Assembly (NCBI GenBank): GCA_020629375.1
Contig: JAHDDK010000021.1
Coordinates: 1-58,469, forward strand
DNA from: Acidimicrobiales bacterium
GTDB lineage: Bacteria > Actinomycetota > Acidimicrobiia > Acidimicrobiales > SHLQ01
DNA: 58,469 nucleotides
Reading direction: 5' to 3'
In this document: positions 50,408 through 58,078 of the stretch, piece after piece
Numbering within the stretch: the first letter of the stretch is position 1
Layout of the letters: every line of letters starts with the position of its first letter
Made by a program: the position numbers and the translations under genes
Notes under the pieces: model-generated
Told to the model about the DNA's origin: nothing
Databases searched by the model: none
Seen by the model: the letters and a program-made list of their open reading frames with translations, nothing else

Positions 50408-51121
50408 TCAAACCATGTGCGGAAGGAGTCGTTCGTAGTACGGCTTGGCCTCTTCGAGAACCGGCTCGAGATGCGACGCGAGGTCGACACCCTTAGGGGT
50501 GTAGGGCTGCCAGCCGGTCGACTTGTGCACCCCGTCGTACCAATGCGGGGCCCACGCTCCGTCCTCGGGTTTCGGTCCTGCGGGCCACGACAGCATGGCG
50601 GGGTCGAAGTCGAGGCCGAAGGCTTCGCACATCGCCGTGAGGACCCCGCTCGGGTCTTCGAGGAGCCTGCGAGTCTCGACCACGATCGGTTGCTGCCCGA
50701 GGGCTTCGATCGACTCGAGGATTTCGACGAGTTCGACGAAGCCCGTGTCGTCGAGGGTCAGATCCGGCAGTTGCACCTGCAGGGACGTGAGCATGTCGAA
50801 GGGATCGCGGGTGAGGAGCACGTGGCGGCAGTCGGCGAAGAAGCTCCGGTCGAGATCCACTAGATGCTTCGCCATCTGTTTGAAGAAGACAACCGGTGTG
50901 TCGTAGTCGCCGAGGATGACGTCTCGAACAACGGCCTCGCCATCGTGATCCTGCGAACCCATCACGAGCTCGGTCCCCGGGTGATGCCGACCGGTCACCC
51001 GCAGGTAGTGGGCGTAGATCGGTTCGTCGACGACCGTGGTGTCGGAGCGCTGGCGCCAGGCGTACATCATCGCGGTCGAGAGGTTGCGTGGACTCGACCA
51101 CATGTTGATCCGCAGCGTCAC
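50408..51121 (-). CDS. Sulfotransferase-like P-loop protein coupled to the class IV aminotransferase
   Basis: A 237-residue protein from GTG 51121, in a GTGA overlap with the class IV aminotransferase stop. It opens with INMWSSPRNLSTAMMYAWRQ, the P-loop of a distinct sulfotransferase group in which WSSPRNxST replaces the usual PKxGTT loop. VLLTRDPFDMLTSLQVQLPD is the 3'-phosphate region, and the C-terminal part has WYDGVHKSTGWQP. Related proteins occur fused or next to branched-chain aminotransferases in other bacteria. The reaction is unknown, but coupling suggests sulfation of an amino-acid-derived product. Confidence 0.78.
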   Translation of the reverse strand: MTLRINMWSSPRNLSTAMMYAWRQRSDTTVVDEPIYAHYLRVTGRHHPGTELVMGSQDHDGEAVVRDVILGDYDTPVVFFKQMAKHLVDLDRSFFADCRHVLLTRDPFDMLTSLQVQLPDLTLDDTGFVELVEILESIEALGQQPIVVETRRLLEDPSGVLTAMCEAFGLDFDPAMLSWPAGPKPEDGAWAPHWYDGVHKSTGWQPYTPKGVDLASHLEPVLEEAKPYYERLLPHMV

Positions 51122-52053
51122 TCGCGGTCCTCGTCGATTCGGGCCTGCACGTCGGCGGCGATGGCCGCTCGATAGAGCTCGACCAAGCGGGCCGTCATTG
51201 CGCCCGTCCCGGTGCCGTCGCCGATCGTTCGACCGTCGACTTCGCTCACCGGGGTCAGACCCCCAAAGGTGCCGGTCACGAACACCTCGTCGGCGTCGTA
51301 CACCTCGGTGAGGGAGAAGTCCTTCTCGTACGCGGGGATGCCGGCCTCTCGGGCGACTTCGAGCACGAGAGCTCGAGTGATCCCGGGGAGGTTGTAGAAC
51401 CCGGTCGACGTCCACACCTCGCCGTTGCGGACGATGAAGAAGTTCGTGGCGTTGCAGGTGGCCACGGCGCCCTTGGGATCGAGCATCAGGGCTTCGTCTG
51501 CTCCCGCGCCAACGGCCTGGATCAGGGCGATCACCTCGTGAAGCTTGGAGTGGCAGTTGAGCTTCTGGTCGAGCGTGTCCGGAGGCGGGCGCCGCACAGT
51601 GGCGGTGAAGAGCGAAATGCCATCGGAGGCCACACCCGGGTCGGCTTTCTTGTGTTCGGCGATGATCACGACGTTGGGCCCGCCGATGACGTTGGACGGA
51701 TGCTGCGACGGGGTCTTCTTGTCGCCGCGTGTGATCATCAGCCGGACGTGAACGTGATCGTCCATGGCGTTGCGGTCGACGGTCGCCCGAAGGGCACCAA
51801 CGATGTCGTCGCGGGTCCCGATGTCGAGGTGGATGGCCTTGGCCCCAGCGAAGAGCCGGTCGAGGTGACGATCGAGGAACGCGAACTTGCCGTGGTGAAG
51901 CCGGATCCCCTCCCAGATGCCGTCACCGACGAGAAATCCGGAGTCGAAGACCGAGACCTTCGCGTCGTCTCGGTGGAAGAACTCGCCGTTGATCCAGATC
52001 TGAACGTCGGCGTTGCGTTCGTCAGCGACCGCAGAGTGTGTGCTCTTCGTCAT
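51118..52053 (-). CDS. Class IV (branched-chain-type) aminotransferase
   Basis: A 311-residue fold-type IV PLP enzyme (BCAT / D-amino acid aminotransferase / ADC lyase group). It shows WINGEFFHRDDAKVSVFDSG, GIWEGIRLHHGKFAFLDRHL, the probable PLP lysine in DTLDQKLNCHSK near residue 170, DEALMLDPKGAVATCNATNF, LPGITRALVLEVAREAGIP and FVTGTFGGLTPVSEVDGR. The GTFGGLTPV end is closest to BCAT-like members, but substrate cannot be fixed. The stop codon overlaps the start of a sulfotransferase-like gene by 4 bp. Confidence 0.88.
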   Translation of the reverse strand: MTKSTHSAVADERNADVQIWINGEFFHRDDAKVSVFDSGFLVGDGIWEGIRLHHGKFAFLDRHLDRLFAGAKAIHLDIGTRDDIVGALRATVDRNAMDDHVHVRLMITRGDKKTPSQHPSNVIGGPNVVIIAEHKKADPGVASDGISLFTATVRRPPPDTLDQKLNCHSKLHEVIALIQAVGAGADEALMLDPKGAVATCNATNFFIVRNGEVWTSTGFYNLPGITRALVLEVAREAGIPAYEKDFSLTEVYDADEVFVTGTFGGLTPVSEVDGRTIGDGTGTGAMTARLVELYRAAIAADVQARIDEDRE

Positions 52054-52118
52054 GGCCTCATGCTCGCAGGTGCGAGTCTTCGAGCGACAGCCCGGCGGCC
52101 CGGGAAGTCGTCGTCGGA

Positions 52119-52613
52119 TCAGCCGTCGGTCGGAAAGGCGTCGACGACGAGTCGTCCAAAGTCGTCACCGAATTCCGGACACTCCTTGATCCGTGCAATC
52201 GCCGCGAAGCCGCCAGCCTCCGTGAACGTGACGATGATCATCTCGTCATCGCGGATCGCCTCGACATCCCACGTTCCCTTCACACCACCGTCGGCAGGCG
52301 GGATCGCTCGGAGGACGCTCCAGCCTTCGGCCTCGAACCGATCTGCCGCCCGTGATGCGGCCTCCACATGGTCGAGATCCGGAACGGTCGCCATCGCTCG
52401 CTTGCCGTACTTTTTGGTCGAGTTCCCGTGACACCCCACCGTTCGGTCTTCGGACTTCGGCAACGGCGCGAGTTCGATGTCGAGACCCGCGTAGTCGGCT
52501 CCCGTATCGAGCATCGCGTCGAGACGACGATCGACCCCGCCTATGAGGTACGACCACGCAAGTGCGACGACCGCGACGAGCGCGACGACCACGACAAGCG
52601 GTGCGATCTTCAT
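52119..52613 (-). CDS. Small membrane-anchored protein of unknown function, coupled to the VWA gene
   Basis: A 164-residue protein with one N-terminal membrane segment (IAPLVVVVALVAVVALAWSYL) and a ~140-residue soluble domain with two cysteines (near 61 and 143). No known motif is apparent. The domain has an alternating strand pattern (GTWDVEAIRDDEMIIVTFTE) like a small alpha/beta substrate- or partner-binding domain. Its ATG lies in an ATGA overlap with the stop of the giant VWA gene, so it is likely made with that protein and may help it at the membrane. Confidence 0.6.
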   Translation of the reverse strand: MKIAPLVVVVALVAVVALAWSYLIGGVDRRLDAMLDTGADYAGLDIELAPLPKSEDRTVGCHGNSTKKYGKRAMATVPDLDHVEAASRAADRFEAEGWSVLRAIPPADGGVKGTWDVEAIRDDEMIIVTFTEAGGFAAIARIKECPEFGDDFGRLVVDAFPTDG

Positions 52614-55600
52614 GGGGTGAGACGGAGGCGGTTGACGCTCACTGCGTTGAGCGACGTTTTCTCGCCACCAAGTCGATCCTCGGATTCAAACTCAGCGAGC
52701 GAGGTGTCCGTCAACGTGATCCGGAAGAGGTTGATGAGGTACCACATGCGTTCCTGCCAATCATCCCATGACCCAACAGCGGTTCCGGTATAGAAGGAGT
52801 TCCCATCGCCTTGGTTGACGCCTCCATCACGCCACACGCTCCACGTTGTGGGCAGTGTGGTGATGCCATTCATCGGACGCACATCGATCGATCCAGTGTT
52901 CCCTGGGCCGATTCGATAGTCGAACCCCGAAACGTCGAACTGTGTCGACGAATCACCGAGATTCGGATCGAGGTCGAACAACGGGACATCCCAGATGCGG
53001 TTCTGCGGCTGCGGCGGCGCGTTGAGGTCGTTCAAGTCGAGATTGAATTCGTCTTGAAGCTGACTCGTGACCTTGAGGTCGGTGTCTCCGATTCGCAGTG
53101 TCACGAACCACGCCTCGACAACATCGGGAACCGCGGAATCGATGCAGTCCAAGTGACCTTGGACGCCTTCTTGTTCGTGCGTCGCGAACAGGCCGTTCGA
53201 CTGGTACATCAATCGCTGAGCGTCATCGAGGTCAAGTGCTTCTCGAGCCGCGATGAGCGCGGCGAATCCGTCCCGAATGACTGCGTCGCCCTGCCCGGCC
53301 CCGATGTCGCTGAAGTTCCGCTCGAAGAACGTCTCCCACTGTGCGATCGACGGGTTCGGGGTGGTCTGGATGAGCTCGACGAAGGCGGCGTAGCGACTAC
53401 CGATGTTGTAGAAGATCCACTGGTTGCCGTCGGCTGCGCACTGGTGAGCCCCCGAAAGGAAGCCCCCCACGATGTCCCCCCGCACCGGTCGGGCGACGGC
53501 GCGGGAAGCCCACGGTGCGGTGAGTGCCCAGTTTCCTCCGCGTTCGCTGACTGGGCCGACCCAGGACTGAATTGCCAAGCCGTACTCGGCGTACATCGCG
53601 GTGATCATGGCGTTGCGGATTCCGCCACGAGTCTCGGGCATCCGAGAGATGATCTCGTTCTGAAGAACCCGATCGTTCGGGTCGGCTTCGGCGAGAGCGG
53701 TGTCGACCAGAAGGAGGACGGCGGGTTCGTAGGTGTAGCCGCCTCCCAAGTCCGAGAAGATCTCCAGGAGTGGGCCCGGTTCGCCTTTGTCTACCAGCGG
53801 AAATGTCCGAAGGACCTCCAGCGGAAGTCCAGGGTCGAGCATGAACGCTTCTGTTCGGACCATTTCGTTGCGGATATCACTCAGGCTCACGAATGGGCCC
53901 GAGTAACCATAGGTATGGGCTTCCTCGAGGCGTTCTGGGTTGTCTTTGAGCCACGCGAGTGCCCGGAGTACCGCAGAGCTGTTGAATGGCAATCCGGGAG
54001 CGACATCGAAAAGTTCGGTGCGCGTCATGCGGCCATCGAACGTGCCAGTGCCCTGGTCGAGGCGATCAAACTCGGCGAAGAGCACGGCGAGCGATTCTCG
54101 GTAGTTGATGAAGCTCTCGGCATCACCCTGCCTGATGAGCGGGAACACCCCTACCTGGCTACCAATCGCGATCAGCAATCCGGACGTGAACATTGGTCGG
54201 GCATTGTTCTCGGTGAGGAGGCCGACAAGCGCCGGAACCTCTCCAGGTTCGATGTCCTCAAAGAAGATGTTGTAGGCAGCCACAGCACAGCCGTCGAGGT
54301 CTCGCGTCGCGATGGCGCAACGGATCGCGATCTGTTCTCTGACGAAGTACTCATTCACGAAGTCGTCGCCACCAAAGATGTTCTGATCACTGCGCGCTTC
54401 GCTGATGATCTTTCGTTCTTCGCACTCAAGATCGTTTCCGAGGAAGGAGCATCCAGGCCCGAAACGGCCGTTGTCGCTGTCGTTCGCCACGGCAAGCGCT
54501 CGAACCTCGGCGCAGTTCCGCACACACAGCTCGGAGTCTCCATAGGTGATCGCGTCGTTGAAGGCGATCTGACCGACATCGAGTCCTCGCAAGACCAAAC
54601 GCGACTCGAGTGCTGGACGGTCGACGTACCGGTCTGGCTGGAACAGCACGTCCTGGCCGACATTCAGTCCATCGACATTCAGTTCGCTGTTCTCGAGGTA
54701 GATGCCGTCGCCCGTGAGCGAGACGTTCGCCGATGGGTCGAATGGGTCCAGCGGGTCGCTCACTTCGATGTAGTAGCGCGTGATCCCCCCATCGATGAGG
54801 TAGCCGTACACATCTGCCAAAACGGGGTCGTCGCGGAGATCGGCCTCTAGCAGCTCAACACCATCGTTCAACCCATCGCCATCAGAGTCTGGGTTGCCAG
54901 GCAGCGTCTCGACCGATGTGCCTGTCACCGTGGTCTGCTCCCACCGGTAGCCGCTCTGGGCCCACGCTCGGGTGACGACGGCCGGAACGAATGCGCCGTT
55001 CAGCTCGATGCAGTCCGAGATCGTGTCCGCGTCGGTGTCGGTGTCGTCGTCGAAGATTCGATCACCAAGTTGTTGGTACAGCGGGATCAGCTGGTCGGCG
55101 GAGGCGAGTTGGATGTACTCGCCACCCGTCACGTCGGCGATCTCGGTCAAGATCGCCTGGTTGGCGCCTGCCCCAAGTCCGACCGTGTAGACGGTGACAT
55201 TCGCGTTGGCCGCTGCCTCCGCGACCGATCGAGAGTAGGTACCCGAGCCATCGGTGAGCAGCAGAGTGATCCTCGGGCGCCCCTGGGGGCTCGCAGCAAG
55301 AAGACCAGTCGAGCGGTTCAACGCGCTCGAGATGTTCGTGCCGCCGCCAGCCGGTGCCGTCGCGTCGAGAGCCGCGCGGACGGCGTCACGCTCGCTGATC
55401 GTGTCCAGTGAGCGAAGGGCACTGCGTTGAACCGATGAGCTCGAGAAGCTCACAACTCCAGCGCGGTCCTTGTCGCCCATCTCATCGAGGAAGATCTTTG
55501 CTGCGTCGACTCGGAGGTCGCCTGGGTCATTGCTGTCCATCGACCCGGAGGTGTCGATGGCGAAAACGACGTCAACACCGTTGCTCGTCGCTTCGGTGAC

Positions 55601-57076
55601 GCATTGCGCTGGTACGTCGCCAAGCACACGAGTCCATCCAGCTTCGATCTGCGAGATCGCGATGTCGAGGATCGCATAGATCGAGAAATGATCCAGCGTC
55701 GCGGTGACGGTGTTGGTGTCCGGGTCGACGGTCTGGCTGACACCTGCGGGAAGCCAGAACTGCAGATCCGCGTCATAGGTCCAGATCCGAAGCTCAGATT
55801 CTTGCGTGGTGATCCGGGCCTCGTCATAGGAGAGCGTCAGGTCGGCACCATCGAAGGCGGCCACCGCATCAGGGTCCATGACCAAGTCGACGATCTCGGA
55901 CACAACGAGTCCCTCCATCGCTGGAGTGGTATAGGCCTGGTCAACACGAACGTCCCATGGGTAAAGACCGCCCGTGGTCGTGACTGTCAGGTCGACGCCG
56001 TCGAATCCGGCGGTGTTCGCCGCAAAGGTCATCGGTATCGGGTTCTCGGGCGCCGGGAGCGTGTCAATGATTTCGATGTCGGTTTGCTCGAGACCGCACG
56101 GAACATCGCCGGGGGCCGTGCCACCACGCACACGAAGTACGTAGCCATCAGTTCCCTGAGCGGTGGTTGACGGCTGCCCAGTCACGGTCGCGACCCAACG
56201 GCCGAAGCGACGAAGCTGGGCGTCGACACCGAGGTCGCCGGCGAAGAAGATCTCCGTGCCTTCTGCGTTGACCGTGCAAGTCGGGGCGCCGTTGTTGGCT
56301 GGTTCGTCGATAGAGGTGACCGCGCAGGGATAGTCGTCGCGGGTTCCGTCCGCGTTGTTTGAGCGCAGTACGTACAACGTCCCTGTCGCCGAAGTATCGG
56401 TGAAGCTCGTCTGGCCAGTCACGGTCGCGATCCACTTGCCGTCACGGCGTAGCTGGACGCTTGAAGACACCGACCCATCGAAGGTGAGCGCGACCTGGGT
56501 GCCGGTTCGGACCGCCGAACAAATGCTTGGCTCAGGTTGTGGTGCCGTCGGGTTGTCCGAGCACTGGATATCGCCGCCGTAGCGTCCGCCGCGGACTCGA
56601 ATGAAGTATCCGTCTGCGTTTTCATCGGGGAGGTCGTAGCTCGCCAGGCCGGTCACAGTCGAGATCCACTCGCTGCCCCGCCGGAGCTGGACGCTGAACC
56701 CCAAATCGCCCGAAAATGTAAGACGAGTCGTTTCGCCAACCTCGACCGTGCAGGACGCTCGGTCGTCGCCAGGAGTATCGCCACTAAGCGTGCATGGCAC
56801 GTCATAAGACGTGCCGCGATCGCGTACACGGAGTGCGTACGTCGTGCCTGCCACCGATCGATCGGTTGCGCCGGAGTCATCCGTGACGGTTCGAAGCCAC
56901 TTGCCGTTGCGCAGCAGCTGCATCGACGAGCCGATGGTGCCGTCGAAGCTCAACGAGACATCTTCCCCCGTGCGGGCTCCCTCACAGAGCAGGCCTTGCG
57001 CGCCGGCCGCTGGCGCAAGCGCCAGCGTCGATGCGAACAAAGCAATCAGTACAACGCAACCACGCAAACGAAACAT
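52610..57076 (-). CDS. Giant secreted VWA-domain protein with four N-terminal beta repeats
   Basis: A 1,488-residue exported protein with signal CVVLIALFASTLALAPAAGA and a GAAGGA-type ribosome-binding site. Residues ~30-330 are four ~75-residue repeats, each starting with C and ending with PC or QC, with the core SVQLRRDGKWIATVTG (one disulfide per repeat is likely). A linker with beta-sandwich character (about 345-475) precedes a VWA domain (about 500-690) with the MIDAS motif DTSGSMDSND and TDGSGTYS. A calcium-loop motif DSDGDGLNDG follows near 729. The last ~700 residues are acidic, beta and helix-rich, without a family I recognise, and end without a membrane anchor. VWA domains usually bind a protein partner through a metal. 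It is coupled to the small membrane protein at 52119-52613. Confidence 0.85.
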   Translation of the reverse strand: MFRLRGCVVLIALFASTLALAPAAGAQGLLCEGARTGEDVSLSFDGTIGSSMQLLRNGKWLRTVTDDSGATDRSVAGTTYALRVRDRGTSYDVPCTLSGDTPGDDRASCTVEVGETTRLTFSGDLGFSVQLRRGSEWISTVTGLASYDLPDENADGYFIRVRGGRYGGDIQCSDNPTAPQPEPSICSAVRTGTQVALTFDGSVSSSVQLRRDGKWIATVTGQTSFTDTSATGTLYVLRSNNADGTRDDYPCAVTSIDEPANNGAPTCTVNAEGTEIFFAGDLGVDAQLRRFGRWVATVTGQPSTTAQGTDGYVLRVRGGTAPGDVPCGLEQTDIEIIDTLPAPENPIPMTFAANTAGFDGVDLTVTTTGGLYPWDVRVDQAYTTPAMEGLVVSEIVDLVMDPDAVAAFDGADLTLSYDEARITTQESELRIWTYDADLQFWLPAGVSQTVDPDTNTVTATLDHFSIYAILDIAISQIEAGWTRVLGDVPAQCVTEATSNGVDVVFAIDTSGSMDSNDPGDLRVDAAKIFLDEMGDKDRAGVVSFSSSSVQRSALRSLDTISERDAVRAALDATAPAGGGTNISSALNRSTGLLAASPQGRPRITLLLTDGSGTYSRSVAEAAANANVTVYTVGLGAGANQAILTEIADVTGGEYIQLASADQLIPLYQQLGDRIFDDDTDTDADTISDCIELNGAFVPAVVTRAWAQSGYRWEQTTVTGTSVETLPGNPDSDGDGLNDGVELLEADLRDDPVLADVYGYLIDGGITRYYIEVSDPLDPFDPSANVSLTGDGIYLENSELNVDGLNVGQDVLFQPDRYVDRPALESRLVLRGLDVGQIAFNDAITYGDSELCVRNCAEVRALAVANDSDNGRFGPGCSFLGNDLECEERKIISEARSDQNIFGGDDFVNEYFVREQIAIRCAIATRDLDGCAVAAYNIFFEDIEPGEVPALVGLLTENNARPMFTSGLLIAIGSQVGVFPLIRQGDAESFINYRESLAVLFAEFDRLDQGTGTFDGRMTRTELFDVAPGLPFNSSAVLRALAWLKDNPERLEEAHTYGYSGPFVSLSDIRNEMVRTEAFMLDPGLPLEVLRTFPLVDKGEPGPLLEIFSDLGGGYTYEPAVLLLVDTALAEADPNDRVLQNEIISRMPETRGGIRNAMITAMYAEYGLAIQSWVGPVSERGGNWALTAPWASRAVARPVRGDIVGGFLSGAHQCAADGNQWIFYNIGSRYAAFVELIQTTPNPSIAQWETFFERNFSDIGAGQGDAVIRDGFAALIAAREALDLDDAQRLMYQSNGLFATHEQEGVQGHLDCIDSAVPDVVEAWFVTLRIGDTDLKVTSQLQDEFNLDLNDLNAPPQPQNRIWDVPLFDLDPNLGDSSTQFDVSGFDYRIGPGNTGSIDVRPMNGITTLPTTWSVWRDGGVNQGDGNSFYTGTAVGSWDDWQERMWYLINLFRITLTDTSLAEFESEDRLGGEKTSLNAVSVNRLRLTP

Positions 57077-57106
57077 GTGGCGTCCTTCTCTCTCGCCGAA
57101 GCGGTG

Positions 57107-57127
57107 ATACTAGGCAGATCTACCTAG
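57107..57127. promoter_or_regulatory. Near-palindrome overlapping the VWA gene promoter
   Basis: ctaggcagatctacctag (57110-57127) is an 18-bp inverted repeat with one mismatched pair. On the minus strand TAGTAT (57107-57112), a candidate -10 for the VWA gene, overlaps its edge, so a bound protein would sit over the spacer. It lies between the divergent VWA gene and the small membrane protein gene. Confidence 0.5.
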
Positions 57128-57172
57128 GGCGATGGCGAATCGGGCGGGTGGCGTTGATGAACCGCCCGTCGA

Positions 57173-57178
57173 TACGAT
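57173..57178 (+). promoter_or_regulatory. -10 box of the 66-residue membrane protein (leaderless)
   Basis: TACGAT is followed by ctggcg and TTG 57185. It repeats the hexamer and 6-nt spacing seen before the GNAT gene and supports a TTG start. Confidence 0.5.
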
Positions 57179-57184
57179 CTGGCG

Positions 57185-57385
57185 TTGAGCAGGATCAAGG
57201 TGGCGCTTGGTCTCGTCGTGGTGTGGATCGCGGTGATGGCTGCGCTCGTGAATGTGTCGCCGCTCGCCGTCTTCGCGCTCCTCTGGGTTGGAGCGATTGG
57301 GTTCACCGTGTGGTTTGCGATGGAGTATGCGAAGCGGCAGAACGCCGCCCGCCATCCCGTCCCACCTTCGGGTTCAGATCTGTAG
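57185..57385 (+). CDS. 66-residue membrane protein
   Basis: A small protein starting with TTG 57185: SRIKVALGLVVVWIAVMAAL, then a second hydrophobic stretch (SPLAVFALLWVGAIGFTVWF) and a hydrophilic tail AKRQNAARHPVPPSGSDL. It has two membrane helices with a short loop. The leaderless TACGAT box and the clean two-helix hydropathy support it as a gene. No family is recognised. The next 105 bp contain only the upstream region of the kinase gene. Confidence 0.55.
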   Translation: MSRIKVALGLVVVWIAVMAALVNVSPLAVFALLWVGAIGFTVWFAMEYAKRQNAARHPVPPSGSDL

Positions 57386-57490
57386 GCCAAACCCATCGGC
57401 CTCTGTTGTCCCGTCGAGGCACCCATTGATCGGCGATAGTTTGTCGAGATCACCACCGATCGAATCGAGCTCGACCAACTGATCGCCGAG

Positions 57491-58063
57491 TTGCGGGGCT
57501 GCGCCTCGTCTCGCCTCGTCGTCGGACTCGACGGTCGGAGCGGGGCAGGTAAGTCGACGATCGCTCGTGCGATCGCGGCCACCTCCGACCTCGACATTGC
57601 GGTCATCACGGGTGACGACTTCTATTCGGGCGGAACGAACGAGCAGTGGGATCGCCGAACAGTGGATGAGAAGCTCGCCTCGGTGATCGATTGGCGGGCG
57701 CAGCGGACGGTGTTGAGCGATCTCCGCGAATCAGGCATCGCCGAATGGCACCCGTTCGACTTCGACCATCCCGACTGGGCGGACCCTGCGGCCCGCACCT
57801 CGATGCCTCTCACGCGGATCCGCCACGGCGACCTGACGGTCTTGGAAGGCGCCTACTCGTGCCGGCCCGAGCTCCATGATGTGCTCGACCTGAAAGTGCT
57901 CGTCGACGTCAGTCTCGGCGAGCGCAGGCAGCGGCTCGCCGGTCGAGATGGAAGTGCCTACCTCGACGATTGGGAGCAGCGATGGTTGGCGTCGGAGAAT
58001 CATTACTTCTCCGAGGTGATGCCACCGGAGCGATTCAACCTGATCATCGACGCTCGCGGTTGA
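57491..58063 (+). CDS. Uridine kinase-like P-loop protein
   Basis: A ~190-residue kinase of the uridine kinase/phosphoribulokinase group. Walker A is VVGLDGRSGAGKSTIARAI, DDFY (ITGDDFYSGG) is the conserved acidic motif, WHPFDFDHPDW corresponds to the substrate-binding DHPxA region, VLEGAYSCRPEL is the Walker B-type strand, and ERRQRLAGRD is the lid. TTG 57491 is the first conventional start, but the frame remains open and protein-like back to 57440 (ITTDRIELDQLIAEL), where an in-frame TAG lies. ATC 57449, 6 nt after TAGTTT, would match the leaderless pattern of neighbours, so the N-terminus is uncertain. Confidence 0.8.
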   Translation: MRGCASSRLVVGLDGRSGAGKSTIARAIAATSDLDIAVITGDDFYSGGTNEQWDRRTVDEKLASVIDWRAQRTVLSDLRESGIAEWHPFDFDHPDWADPAARTSMPLTRIRHGDLTVLEGAYSCRPELHDVLDLKVLVDVSLGERRQRLAGRDGSAYLDDWEQRWLASENHYFSEVMPPERFNLIIDARG

Positions 58064-58078
58064 CCCAAGGGCGAACCG

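Noticed and set aside
52811..54850. Long open frame (679 codons) on the plus strand opposite the VWA gene
   Set aside because: It mirrors the codon pattern of the VWA gene, has no start context, signal or motif, and is best explained as a GC-driven shadow.
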